Shown here one piece after another: positions 1 through 6,951 of a stretch of 64,000 bases of DNA. The DNA is taken from assembly GCA_031629035.1 (NCBI GenBank), contig JAVLUG010000003.1, positions 1-64,000 of the forward strand, in the 5' to 3' direction. Below the pieces are notes generated by a model. It had not been told where the DNA came from. It did not search any database and saw only the letters and a list, made by a program, of their open reading frames with translations. The stretch comes from MVYY01 sp012517575 (lineage in GTDB: Bacteria > Bacteroidota > Bacteroidia > Bacteroidales > Paludibacteraceae). The translations under genes were made by a program, and so were the position numbers. Positions within the stretch are counted from its first letter, which is position 1. Each line of letters starts with the position of its first letter.

Positions 1-123
1 GTCGCTTTTTAATTTTGTCGTATTGCATTATTCATATCATTTAATAAATATGAATACTTAACGGAAATTTTATATGAATATTATTGGTAAGCAACCATAT
101 AACATTTTAATTTAAATAATCTC
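1..123. other. AT-rich stretch without recognisable gene
   Basis: This stretch left of the first long repeat is very AT-rich. I see no gene, RNA or clear promoter in it. Unlike the other repeat copies, the repeat here is not followed by an Rhs core fragment, so this is where the cassette pattern breaks off. Confidence 0.5.
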
Positions 124-640
124 TAATTCTTTATAATAATAAATTGAGTGTGATTGCCTCTCGAACTTATTCGTTTTGTTTACAAAAAAATCACACCCAA
201 TCAATACTTTTATTTTAGAAATCATTGCCAATGGGGCCTTGTCCCAAACCTCACTCACTTTTTTATCTTGACATAAAAAAGTAAGCAAAAAACGTCAAGA
301 CTGTGTCCGCTTCGCTCGAAAAATGGGCGTTCGTTGGCTAAAATCTTCTAAACTCGCTCCTTCGTCGCTCAAACAGAGAAGATTTTTTAACGCCAACTTC
401 ACTGATTTTTCGGTTCACCGGACAAGGTCACTTTTCAACCTTATTTTAATTTTATTTGCAACCTTCATAATAAGGAATCTAACACCAAAATATAACCTTA
501 TTCGCTTATTAAAATCAATGTTGAAAATCTGGAGATTTTATTTTTAACTGGACATTGCCCGGAGGCTACGCCGAACGGGGGGATAAAAAGAACAAAATAA
601 GAGGAAAAATGTGCTTTTAAATTCTTTTTGAGCGGTAAAG
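124..640 (-). repeat. Long direct repeat R0 of the Rhs cassette array
   Basis: This non-coding stretch is nearly identical to parts of three other repeats at 1921-2403, 4078-4815 and 6189-6712. It contains an inverted repeat around GTGTGATT/AATCACAC (about 148-198), a perfect ACTTTTTTAT/ATAAAAAAGT hairpin (about 257-282) and a large nested hairpin (about 317-412) whose inner arms are AAAATCTTCT and AGAAGATTTT. It ends at about 640 with the same AGCGGYAAAG junction seen in R1 and R2. Open frames inside it are not shared in a conserved way and are probably not genes. It lies downstream of the last cassette in the direction of transcription. Confidence 0.85.
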
Positions 641-661
641 CCGCCCCCGCCCCGAAAAAGA

Positions 662-692
662 AAACCCCGCAGGATTACGGGACTATTCTTTA
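662..692 (-). terminator. Possible terminator after the first small cassette gene
   Basis: On the minus strand a CCCG/CGGG stem with an 8-base loop is followed by a T-rich run, just after the stop of the gene at 700-1215. The stem is short, so the call is moderate. Confidence 0.45.
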
Positions 693-699
693 AAAATTA

Positions 700-1215
700 T
701 TACTTTATCGGTTCTGCCTTGATTGGACTATCTCCAATATCGTAATCAATGTAAAATACTGATTGCAAATAACCTTCAATAAAAATTTCAAAATATGGTG
801 GCTTTAAAATGTAGGTATTAGCCCCTGCTATAACTGCTTGCTCAAAAAAAGTTGTATCTTCCTTGTTGATTTGTTTCACAACAAAATTTACCTGATTGAT
901 TTGTGCGTTATTCCATCTATCAGTAATATAAAATTTGCTATTTTCCGCAGGATTGAAAATAAAACTAACCGAAGTTGTTGCTGATTTATATATTTTTATA
1001 TAATCAATATTTTCCGGAAACGAAAAAATACTATCTTTGCTAAAAATCACATAACCATATTTACTAAATGGTGGTTTATAAACTTTTAGGTATGTTTCTA
1101 TTTGTGGGAAATAATATGTTTTATCTTTTTCAAAACTCGTAGAAACATAAATATACACAATAAATATTGCAACAGCTAATAACGGAAGCAGTAGAAAAAA
1201 TATAAACTTCTTCAT
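700..1215 (-). CDS. Small membrane-anchored protein, candidate immunity protein of cassette 1
   Basis: This 171-residue protein is not recognised by family. It starts with MKKFIFFLLLPLLAVAIFIV, a hydrophobic segment over about residues 4-25 that is either an uncleaved signal anchor or a signal peptide. The rest is soluble and rich in aromatic residues, so most of the chain should face the periplasm. The gene begins 9 bases after the end of the Rhs tip fragment at 1225-2058, on the same strand. That spacing matches the other two cassettes. In polymorphic toxin systems the gene directly after the tip is normally the immunity gene, so that role is inferred from position only. It could also be an unrelated cargo gene. 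Confidence 0.6.
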   Translation of the reverse strand: MKKFIFFLLLPLLAVAIFIVYIYVSTSFEKDKTYYFPQIETYLKVYKPPFSKYGYVIFSKDSIFSFPENIDYIKIYKSATTSVSFIFNPAENSKFYITDRWNNAQINQVNFVVKQINKEDTTFFEQAVIAGANTYILKPPYFEIFIEGYLQSVFYIDYDIGDSPIKAEPIK

Positions 1216-1224
1216 ATTCTCCTC

Positions 1225-2058
1225 CTATTTTGTAATCCAATTCCAAATACTTCGTAATAAATTATTTGCTTTTTGTGTAGGTGTATTATTGTAAATATTG
1301 CTCCCTGTTCGCCAACCATAATATTCAGCATTTCTTGTTGATATACCTTCTATCGTTGGTCTTCCGCTTACTTTTGATTGATACGCTTCAAAAGCAATCC
1401 TTGACGCTTCCCACGACATTCCGTTAGCTCCTGCAATATAACCCGCAGCGATATTGCCAATATCTCGTGCAGAACTATATGTTACTACCCCCGTGTTTTT
1501 ATTGCATCCAATTGGCATACCCCTGTATTCATCTATTCCTGCTATTGGTTTATCTGTTCCATTAGTTGTTTTAAAATCGTATTTTTCACCGTTACCAGCA
1601 TTGGCAATATAGTCGTTAAACATAGTCAGATTATTTCCAATAATATTATCTAAAAAATTTAAACCACTTTGGCCTTTCGGATTGATAACACTACCGATTG
1701 CCCAAGCTCCTTTGCCATTATTAGCATCGCTGTTGTAAAAAGAAGTCGTAGAACTTGATATACCAATAGAATTGCCTCTTACCGTATAATTGCCTTCTTT
1801 GTCTTTCGTATAGACGTAGATATTCCTGTCTTTATTCAATTCCCCGCCAATAACTCGATATGTCCCGTCTTCATTTTGGACTACACGGGTTTCTCTACCG
1901 TCTGGGTCAATAAGATTCACGGGATTATCCCCACAATACGCATACGGGCTGACGGAATAGTATTTTTCTGCCAGCGGATCAGGGGTGGTGAACCGCATAA
2001 GGGCGGGATACATTCCTCGTGCTCCGTAATCGTACGTGTTGTAACCATGCATTTCCAT
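1225..2058 (-). CDS. Orphan Rhs C-terminal fragment with tip domain, cassette 1
   Basis: The first 55 or so residues are the end of an Rhs core (YDYGARGMYPALMRFTTPDP, then AEKYYSVSPYAYC and the IDPDGR boundary). A full Rhs protein has well over a thousand residues before this point, so the gene is headless. A TAA lies just upstream in frame and no clear start is seen, so it may be silent. After the boundary comes a linker (about 65-140) with a pattern I associate with other Bacteroidetes Rhs proteins. A tip follows (about 145-255) with YDFK, ARDIGNIAAGY and a C-terminal EG-x6-AEYYGW stretch. The DIGN-x3-GY pattern resembles the Ntox44 class of predicted RNase tips, but this is from memory and unproven. 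A small membrane-anchored protein follows after 9 bases. Confidence 0.7.
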   Translation of the reverse strand: MEMHGYNTYDYGARGMYPALMRFTTPDPLAEKYYSVSPYAYCGDNPVNLIDPDGRETRVVQNEDGTYRVIGGELNKDRNIYVYTKDKEGNYTVRGNSIGISSSTTSFYNSDANNGKGAWAIGSVINPKGQSGLNFLDNIIGNNLTMFNDYIANAGNGEKYDFKTTNGTDKPIAGIDEYRGMPIGCNKNTGVVTYSSARDIGNIAAGYIAGANGMSWEASRIAFEAYQSKVSGRPTIEGISTRNAEYYGWRTGSNIYNNTPTQKANNLLRSIWNWITK

Positions 2059-2403
2059 AAATTCTTTGCCGTTGTATTTTTTTGTTCCTAAGAGTCCTTA
2101 CAAAAATAATGTTTTTATTTGAATTAATATTTTTATTTTTTAAAGAATACAATTCTTTATAATAAATTGAGTGTGATTGCCTCTCGAACTTATTCGTTTT
2201 GTTTACAAAAAATCACACCCAATCAATGCTTTTATTTTAGAAATCATTGCTAATGGGGCGTTGCCTCAAACCCCACTNGCAATATTGAAAATCTGGAGAT
2301 TTTATTTTTAACTGGACCTTGCCCGGAGGCTACACCGAACAGGGGATAAAAAGAACAAAATAAGAGGAAAAATGTGCTTTTAAATTCTTTTTGAGCGGCA
2401 AAG
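1921..2403 (-). repeat. Long direct repeat R1 (internally deleted copy)
   Basis: This copy includes the conserved Rhs core end, then the non-coding repeat. Relative to R2 it lacks about 250 bases, between the equivalents of about 4436 and 4692. The join carries the only ambiguous base of the window (2278). The missing part contains both the ACTTTTTTAT hairpin and the large nested hairpin. It ends at about 2403 with AGCGGCAAAG, where it is fused to a broken gene. Confidence 0.8.
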
Positions 2404-2921
2404 AAACTGGTTGCCCAAGCTGACCCATAATCATTTTGTAGAGGTAGGGCATAGAGTGGCAATTCCCTTTGTGGGTTTGCATCAAAGTTGAAACAAACAT
2501 ATTCGACCAATCTTTCTTTCCTGCAAAGTCATCAAAATTGTAGGTGAAAGGTTCGTGAGTAACAACTCCCCTTTCGGTTGTTATTGGAATTGAATCCGTC
2601 ATGTACACAAACACGGCGCATTGCGCCGTGGCTCTTTCTTTATCTTTCTCGGGGTATTGAATGTTGCCCGAAGCGATTATTCCTCTACAAATGGAAGTAT
2701 TAAAACTGACGGCATCATCAAAAGCTGCTTTGTCTAACTGATTGTCAAAATAGGCGTTTTTCGGTTAGATAGACGGCTTGTTGAAAATTGATTGGTTTTG
2801 TTCCTGTCAACATGCTATCTACCAAATTGAAAGTATTTTCGTAGATTCTTTCTTTGTTCTGAGCGTTGATTGAACTATAAGAAAGAACAATAACAAATGC
2901 TATTAGTTGCTTAATCTTCAT
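2398..2921 (-). pseudogene. 5' fragment of a transglutaminase-like gene, copy A (frameshifted, truncated)
   Basis: Read on the minus strand from the ATG at 2921, this encodes a signal-peptide-like start (MKIKQLIAFVIVLSYSSINA), then a helical region. After a one-base frame disruption in the T run at 2757-2761 (an A run on the coding strand) it continues through TSICRGIIASG and YPEKDKE to THKGNCHSMPYLYKMI. The last motif resembles the Cys region of transglutaminase-like proteins common in Bacteroidetes. The chain then runs into the repeat sequence at about 2398-2403, so the His/Asp part is lost. It starts 11 bases after the stop of the gene at 2932-3432. Copy B at 4811-5199 is a homologous fragment cut at a different point. 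The frame break could be a sequencing error, but the truncation is not. Confidence 0.65.
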
Positions 2922-2931
2922 TCTATGAATT

Positions 2932-3432
2932 TTATATCTTGATATTTATTTCATTTGACTTAATATTCTCTTGAATTAAACTCTTAGAATCTGTTTTAAA
3001 ACAAATTCCTTCTAAATACCACTCAACAAAAAACTTATAATGCTTTCCTTTTATCAAATGTGGAAAAACATCTTTTTTAAGTAATTTTAAATCTTGATTA
3101 TACTTCTCATTTGGTTTTAGAAATAGAGAATTCTTACAATCAATTGTGATACAATCTAAGTCAGCAGCATAAGACGTACAAGGGAAAAAATTATGTGACT
3201 TATGATTTTGTAAATCAATAAAGGGTATCTTTATGAGACCATAACATATGTCATTTTTCTTTGGTAAGTAAGTCGTAATTGGCTGATTTGATATATTTGT
3301 AATTCTGAGACAAAAACTTATACTATTCTTTGTCGTCAGACAATCATCAATCTCAATTTTAAGCTTTTTATCTTGTCCAAACAAGATGGAATTGATAACT
3401 AATAATCCCAATATTAATCTATATTTCCTCAT
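2932..3432 (-). CDS. Secreted protein, candidate immunity protein of cassette 2
   Basis: This protein of about 166 residues starts with MRKYRLILGLLVINSILFGQ, a signal peptide with likely cleavage near the FGQ. I start it at this methionine because an upstream in-frame start would overlap the Rhs fragment and lacks a signal sequence. The mature part is mixed alpha/beta-looking, with Cys residues in the middle (YAADLDCITIDCKNS). No family is recognised. It begins about 10 bases after the metallopeptidase-tip fragment at 3443-4249. A periplasmic immunity protein next to a peptidase tip is a consistent picture, but the function rests only on position. Confidence 0.6.
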   Translation of the reverse strand: MRKYRLILGLLVINSILFGQDKKLKIEIDDCLTTKNSISFCLRITNISNQPITTYLPKKNDICYGLIKIPFIDLQNHKSHNFFPCTSYAADLDCITIDCKNSLFLKPNEKYNQDLKLLKKDVFPHLIKGKHYKFFVEWYLEGICFKTDSKSLIQENIKSNEINIKI

Positions 3433-3442
3433 GTTTGCAATT

Positions 3443-4249
3443 TTAAGGGTTAAGTGGTAGTCGTGGAGTAACAATCTGTTGAACTGAAAGCAAAGGTACT
3501 GCTGGAGTTGCTAATGGTTGGGGTTGAATTGATTGCCAATAGCCATTCACATTTGAGCGATTAATATCCTTCCCAAAGGCATTTATCTCAAAAGCTTTAC
3601 CAGAATCTGGACCGAAATTACCATCAAAAGTATTACTTGTAGTTAAATTGCCAACATGTGTGAATTCATGAAAAGTTGTAGACTCAACCATAATAGTGCC
3701 AACTTGCCTGTCCTTTCCAGTTTGAGCATTTTCCAGCATACCAACTACATTATCATCTAATTTAATTATTCCATTTCCCCCATTAGCATTTGTCAACTTG
3801 CCTGTTTTTGCATCTGGAAATCCAAGTGTCTGTCCATTTGTTTTTGTATTCTTTGTGTCTAAATTGGCAACATCTACTCTAGGTCCTTTTCCAAACGTCA
3901 ACATAGTCTCTATTTGTTTCTCACTCAATCCACTCTTTTCCATAAATGCTTTTTTAAATTCTGAACTTTTATTAGCCCATTCGTTTGAAAGGTTTTTCAT
4001 ATAATTTGTGAGTTCGGGATATTTTTCTTGCATCTTTTTAGTCATTACAACTCTACCATCAGGATCAACAAATCTCACAGGATTATTTAGACAATATGCA
4101 TAAGGGCTAATGGAATAGTATTTTTCTGCCAGCGGATCAGGGGTGGTGAACCGCATAAGGGCGGGATACATTCCTCGTGCTTCGCAATCGTACGTGTTGT
4201 AACCATGCATTTCCATAAATTCTTTGCCGTTGTATTTTTTTGTTCCCAA
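3443..4249 (-). CDS. Orphan Rhs C-terminal fragment with metallopeptidase-like tip, cassette 2
   Basis: The frame begins in the Rhs core at KKYNGKEFMEMHGYNTYD and runs through RFTTPDPLAEKYYSISPYAY to the VDPDGR boundary at about residue 66. The rest is a tip unlike the other two. It carries a zinc-binding HExxH motif (HEFTH, about 194-198) and a downstream glutamate in GKAFEINAFG (about 221) that could be the third ligand, as in many gluzincin-like toxin peptidases. The C-terminus is proline-rich and ends in LNP, as does cassette 3. The Rhs head is missing and the apparent start is a TTG inside the core. Expression would need fusion to an Rhs gene elsewhere or a cryptic start. The peptidase call rests on the motif only. 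Confidence 0.7.
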   Translation of the reverse strand: MGTKKYNGKEFMEMHGYNTYDCEARGMYPALMRFTTPDPLAEKYYSISPYAYCLNNPVRFVDPDGRVVMTKKMQEKYPELTNYMKNLSNEWANKSSEFKKAFMEKSGLSEKQIETMLTFGKGPRVDVANLDTKNTKTNGQTLGFPDAKTGKLTNANGGNGIIKLDDNVVGMLENAQTGKDRQVGTIMVESTTFHEFTHVGNLTTSNTFDGNFGPDSGKAFEINAFGKDINRSNVNGYWQSIQPQPLATPAVPLLSVQQIVTPRLPLNP

Positions 4250-4815
4250 GAGTCCTTACAAAAATAATGTTTTTATTTGAATTAATATTTTTATTTTTTA
4301 AAGAATACAATCCTTTATAATAATGAGTGTGATTGCCTCTCGAACTTATTCGTTTTGTTTACAAAAAAATCACACCCAATCAATACTTTTATTTTAGAAA
4401 TCATTGCCAATGGGGCCTTGTCCCAAACCTCACTCACTTTTTTATCTTGACATAAAAAAGTAAGCAAAAAACGTCAAGACTGTGTCCGCTTCGCTCGAAA
4501 AATGGGCGTTCGTTGGATAAAACCTTCTAAACTCGCTCCTTCGTTGCTCAAACAGAGAAGATTTTTAACGCCAACTTCACTGATTTTTCGGTTCACCGGG
4601 CAAGGTCACTTTTCAACCTTATTTTAATTTTATTTGCAACCTTCATAATGAGGAATATAACACCAAAATATAACCTTATTCGCTTACTAAAAGGCAATAT
4701 TGAAAATCTGGAGATTTTATTTTTAACTCGACGTTGCCTGGAGGCTACGCCGAACAGGGGTAAAGAAACAAAAAAGAGGAAAAATGTGCTTTTAAATTCT
4801 TTTTGATCGGCAAAG
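4078..4815 (-). repeat. Long direct repeat R2 (most complete copy)
   Basis: This is the longest copy. It covers the Rhs core end (4078-4249), the GTGTGATT/AATCACAC inverted repeat (about 4325-4376), the ACTTTTTTAT hairpin (about 4436-4461), the nested hairpin (about 4495-4590) and an AT-rich part up to 4815. Its right end is joined to the broken transglutaminase-like gene copy B at a TTTGCC sequence. It gives the reference for judging the deletion in R1 and the shortened R3. Confidence 0.85.
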
Positions 4816-5199
4816 TCATCGAAATTGTAGGTAAAAGGTGTGTGAATAACCGTTCCATTATTTGTAGCTACTGGAATTGAATCTGTCATAAAGACGAATA
4901 CGGCGCATTGAGCCGTTGCTTTTTCTTTGTCTTTTTCGGGGTATTCAATGTTTGCCCGAAGCAATAATTCCTCTGCAAATGGAAGTGTTGAATCTAATTG
5001 CGTCATTGAATGCTTGTTCCTCTAATTGATTATTTAAGTAAGCATTTTCAGTTATAAATACAGTATGTCTAAAATCTAAAGGTTTTACATTTAAAAGCAT
5101 ATTGCTAATTTTCAAATATGAATTTTGATAATCTAATTCGGAACTTTGCATTTTGTTAGTTATACCAAACAAGAAAAAAACAAGATTAACTTTGATATT
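4811..5199 (-). pseudogene. 5' fragment of a transglutaminase-like gene, copy B (frameshifted, truncated)
   Basis: This is homologous to copy A at 2398-2921. It shares FNTSICRGIIASG, YPEKDKEKATAQCAVFVFMT and FTYNFDDFA. The ATG expected before NIKVNLVFFLFG is missing, and a one-base A insertion at about 4951-4953 breaks the frame after IIASG. The gene is cut at DDFA, about 36 residues earlier than copy A, and runs into repeat R2. The fragment therefore lacks the Cys motif altogether. The start lies within a few bases of the stop of the preceding gene at 5203-5628. It is a remnant with no expected function. Confidence 0.65.
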
Positions 5200-5202
5200 T
5201 TA

Positions 5203-5628
5203 TTAATATTCATACGAAAAATTTTTGTCAATACCTTTTATCAACATTTCAATGTAGTTAATAAATTTCTCATCTCTTATTACCAGATCGTTGATACAAT
5301 ATCCATATCTTGAGACACAAATAGTATCATTGTAATTTGATTTCCTATATAATATGATTTTTGCTCGCGAGTCAAGTATATAATTTCTAAGTGTGTCTTT
5401 AACTCCACAGTAAAGTTTCTTTTCAAAATTGGTTATTTTTTTTCTGTTTGTGATTGTAATCTTTTTGTAATCACCTGCAAGTTCAAAATTATCACAACAT
5501 ATTTTCGAATCAGTTAATGTAGTAAAATCAATATATTTTATCTGAATCTTTTGAATTTCTTCTTTCTGACCAAATGCTAAACAATTATAGCATAACGTAA
5601 TTATAATTGTATAAATAATTTTTGTCAT
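5203..5628 (-). CDS. Secreted protein, candidate immunity protein of cassette 3
   Basis: This protein of about 141 residues begins with MTKIIYTIIITLCYNCLAFG, a signal peptide. A longer in-frame start would overlap the Rhs fragment and place the signal sequence inside the protein, so I use the internal methionine. The mature part contains several Cys residues (KICCDNFELAG, KLYCGVKD, ICVSRYGYC), possibly disulfide-bonded in the periplasm. No family is recognised. The gene lies about 10 bases after the peptidase-tip fragment at 5639-6325, the same spacing as in cassette 2, which suggests an immunity partner. Confidence 0.6.
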   Translation of the reverse strand: MTKIIYTIIITLCYNCLAFGQKEEIQKIQIKYIDFTTLTDSKICCDNFELAGDYKKITITNRKKITNFEKKLYCGVKDTLRNYILDSRAKIILYRKSNYNDTICVSRYGYCINDLVIRDEKFINYIEMLIKGIDKNFSYEY

Positions 5629-5638
5629 ATTGATTGAT

Positions 5639-6325
5639 TTATGGGTTGAGTTGATCTTCTTTTTTCTTTGGTGCAGTAACAACAGCTTCTCCTGTTGACG
5701 TGGGATCACTAACTTTGATATAACCCTTCATTCTGTGATTTTTACGAGTAACTTCTCCATTTGAAATTTCTCCATGCTTTTTCGCAGTTTCTTGTTCTGA
5801 TCCTTCAATTACCCTCTTTTCTTCAAGATTATCATATTGTTTATCTTCAATTGTTGCATTTTTTACAAACTCATCTTTTTTTGAATCAAACTGATTTGCA
5901 TGATCAAGTTCGTGATTGAGAAGGGTTGCTGGAGATAATATTGCATTTTCATCTGTAAGTTTAGCTAAGTTTGGATTCCAAAGTATTGTTTTATCTTTTG
6001 ATTGAAATTTATTCTGATTTCCAGTAGTCTCATTAATATAATAAACTTCTTTTGAATCATTCAGAGATTTTAAAAATCCATTAGTACCTTTGCTATTCAT
6101 ATATTTTACAGTTGCTGTAAATTTGTCCTTAAAATCTTGAGATACCTTTGGCGCAAACTTTACAAGTCTACCGTCTGGATCAATATACTTTACGGGATTG
6201 TTAGAACAATATGCATACGGGCTAATGGAATAGTATTTCTCCGCCAGCGGATCAAGGGTGGTGAACCGCATTATGGCGGGATACATTCCTCGTGCTCCGT
6301 AATCGTACGTGTCGTAACCATGCAT
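5639..6325 (-). CDS. Orphan Rhs C-terminal fragment with M91-like peptidase tip, cassette 3
   Basis: The first 53 residues are Rhs core (YDYGARGMYPAIMRF, AEKYYSISPYAYC, then IDPDGR). The tip that follows has HELDH (about 138-142) within LLNHELDHANQF, then NLEEKRVIEGSEQETAKKHG and a final R-x-NH segment. This order resembles the NleD/M91-type zinc peptidase tips of Bacteroidetes Rhs proteins, with a glutamate in the EEKRVI region as likely third ligand. A TAA stands in frame just upstream of the KKYNGKEF part, so the fragment is cut off from any Rhs head. It ends in LNP like cassette 2. The peptidase assignment is reasonably supported by motif order, while activity is unknown. Confidence 0.72.
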   Translation of the reverse strand: MHGYDTYDYGARGMYPAIMRFTTLDPLAEKYYSISPYAYCSNNPVKYIDPDGRLVKFAPKVSQDFKDKFTATVKYMNSKGTNGFLKSLNDSKEVYYINETTGNQNKFQSKDKTILWNPNLAKLTDENAILSPATLLNHELDHANQFDSKKDEFVKNATIEDKQYDNLEEKRVIEGSEQETAKKHGEISNGEVTRKNHRMKGYIKVSDPTSTGEAVVTAPKKKEDQLNP

Positions 6326-6712
6326 CTCAACAAATTCTTTGCCGTTGTATTTTTTTTATTCCCAAGAGTCCTTACAAAAATAATGTTTTTATTTGAATTA
6401 ATATTTTTTAAAGAATACAATTCTTTATAATAAATTTGAGTGTGATTGCCTCTCGAACTTATTCGTTTTGTTTACAAAAAAATCACACCCAATCAATACT
6501 TTTATTTTAGAAATCATTGCTAATGGGGCATTGCCCCAAACCCCACTCACTTTTTTATCTTGACATAAAAAAGTAAGCAAAAAACGTCAAGACTGTGCCC
6601 GCTTCGCTCGAAAAATGGGCGTTCGTTGGCTAAAATCTTCTAAACTCGCTCCTTCGTCGCTCAAACAGAAAAGATTTTTAACGCCAACTTCACTGATTTT
6701 TCGGTTCACAGG
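6189..6712 (-). repeat. Long direct repeat R3 (right-hand end of the array)
   Basis: This copy covers the Rhs core end (6189-6325) and the non-coding repeat up to the TTTTTCGGTTCAC motif at about 6712, including the GTGTGATT inverted repeat, the ACTTTTTTAT hairpin and the nested hairpin. The part beyond that motif, present in R0 and R2, is absent, and the sequence turns into the unique spacer before the NlpC gene. It marks the upstream boundary of the array. Confidence 0.85.
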
Positions 6713-6896
6713 CTCATATCGATTCCAAAAAAATGCTGTTCAGTAACGTTAAATTTCAAACCTTATTTGCCATTAACCTTCGTAAGAAGAAAATTTTTGG
6801 TACAATTCTCTACCAAGATCTTTCAAAATTGCTGCTAATGACAGATGGTTTTTGTTAATAAAGAAAAAACAAATTCATTTTTTTGATTGAAAATTT

Positions 6897-6904
6897 TATC
6901 TTTG
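6897..6904 (+). promoter_or_regulatory. Possible -7 box of the NlpC/LysM gene
   Basis: TATCTTTG matches the Bacteroidetes TAnnTTTG box and lies 47 bases before the start at 6952. No good TTTG -33 box is seen 19 bases upstream, so the call is weak. The rest of 6713-6951 is unique sequence with no gene. Confidence 0.35.
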
Positions 6905-6951
6905 TTGAGCGAATCATTCATTGAATTTTCATCCAAAAAATTGTGGTATTT

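Noticed and set aside
257..282. ACTTTTTTAT hairpin as a terminator
   Set aside because: The stem is almost purely A/T and recurs in three repeat copies with no gene ending close to it, so it is better described as part of the repeat.
323..547. Open frame inside repeat R0 on the plus strand
   Set aside because: It lies inside a structured non-coding repeat, has no start signal or recognisable protein and is not kept in R2 or R3.
2250..2510. Open frame running across the ambiguous base in repeat R1
   Set aside because: It mixes repeat and pseudogene sequence in the wrong frame and crosses an N, with no protein similarity.
124..6712. CRISPR array
   Set aside because: The repeats are 0.3-0.7 kb long and separated by gene-sized unique sequences, so they are not CRISPR repeats.
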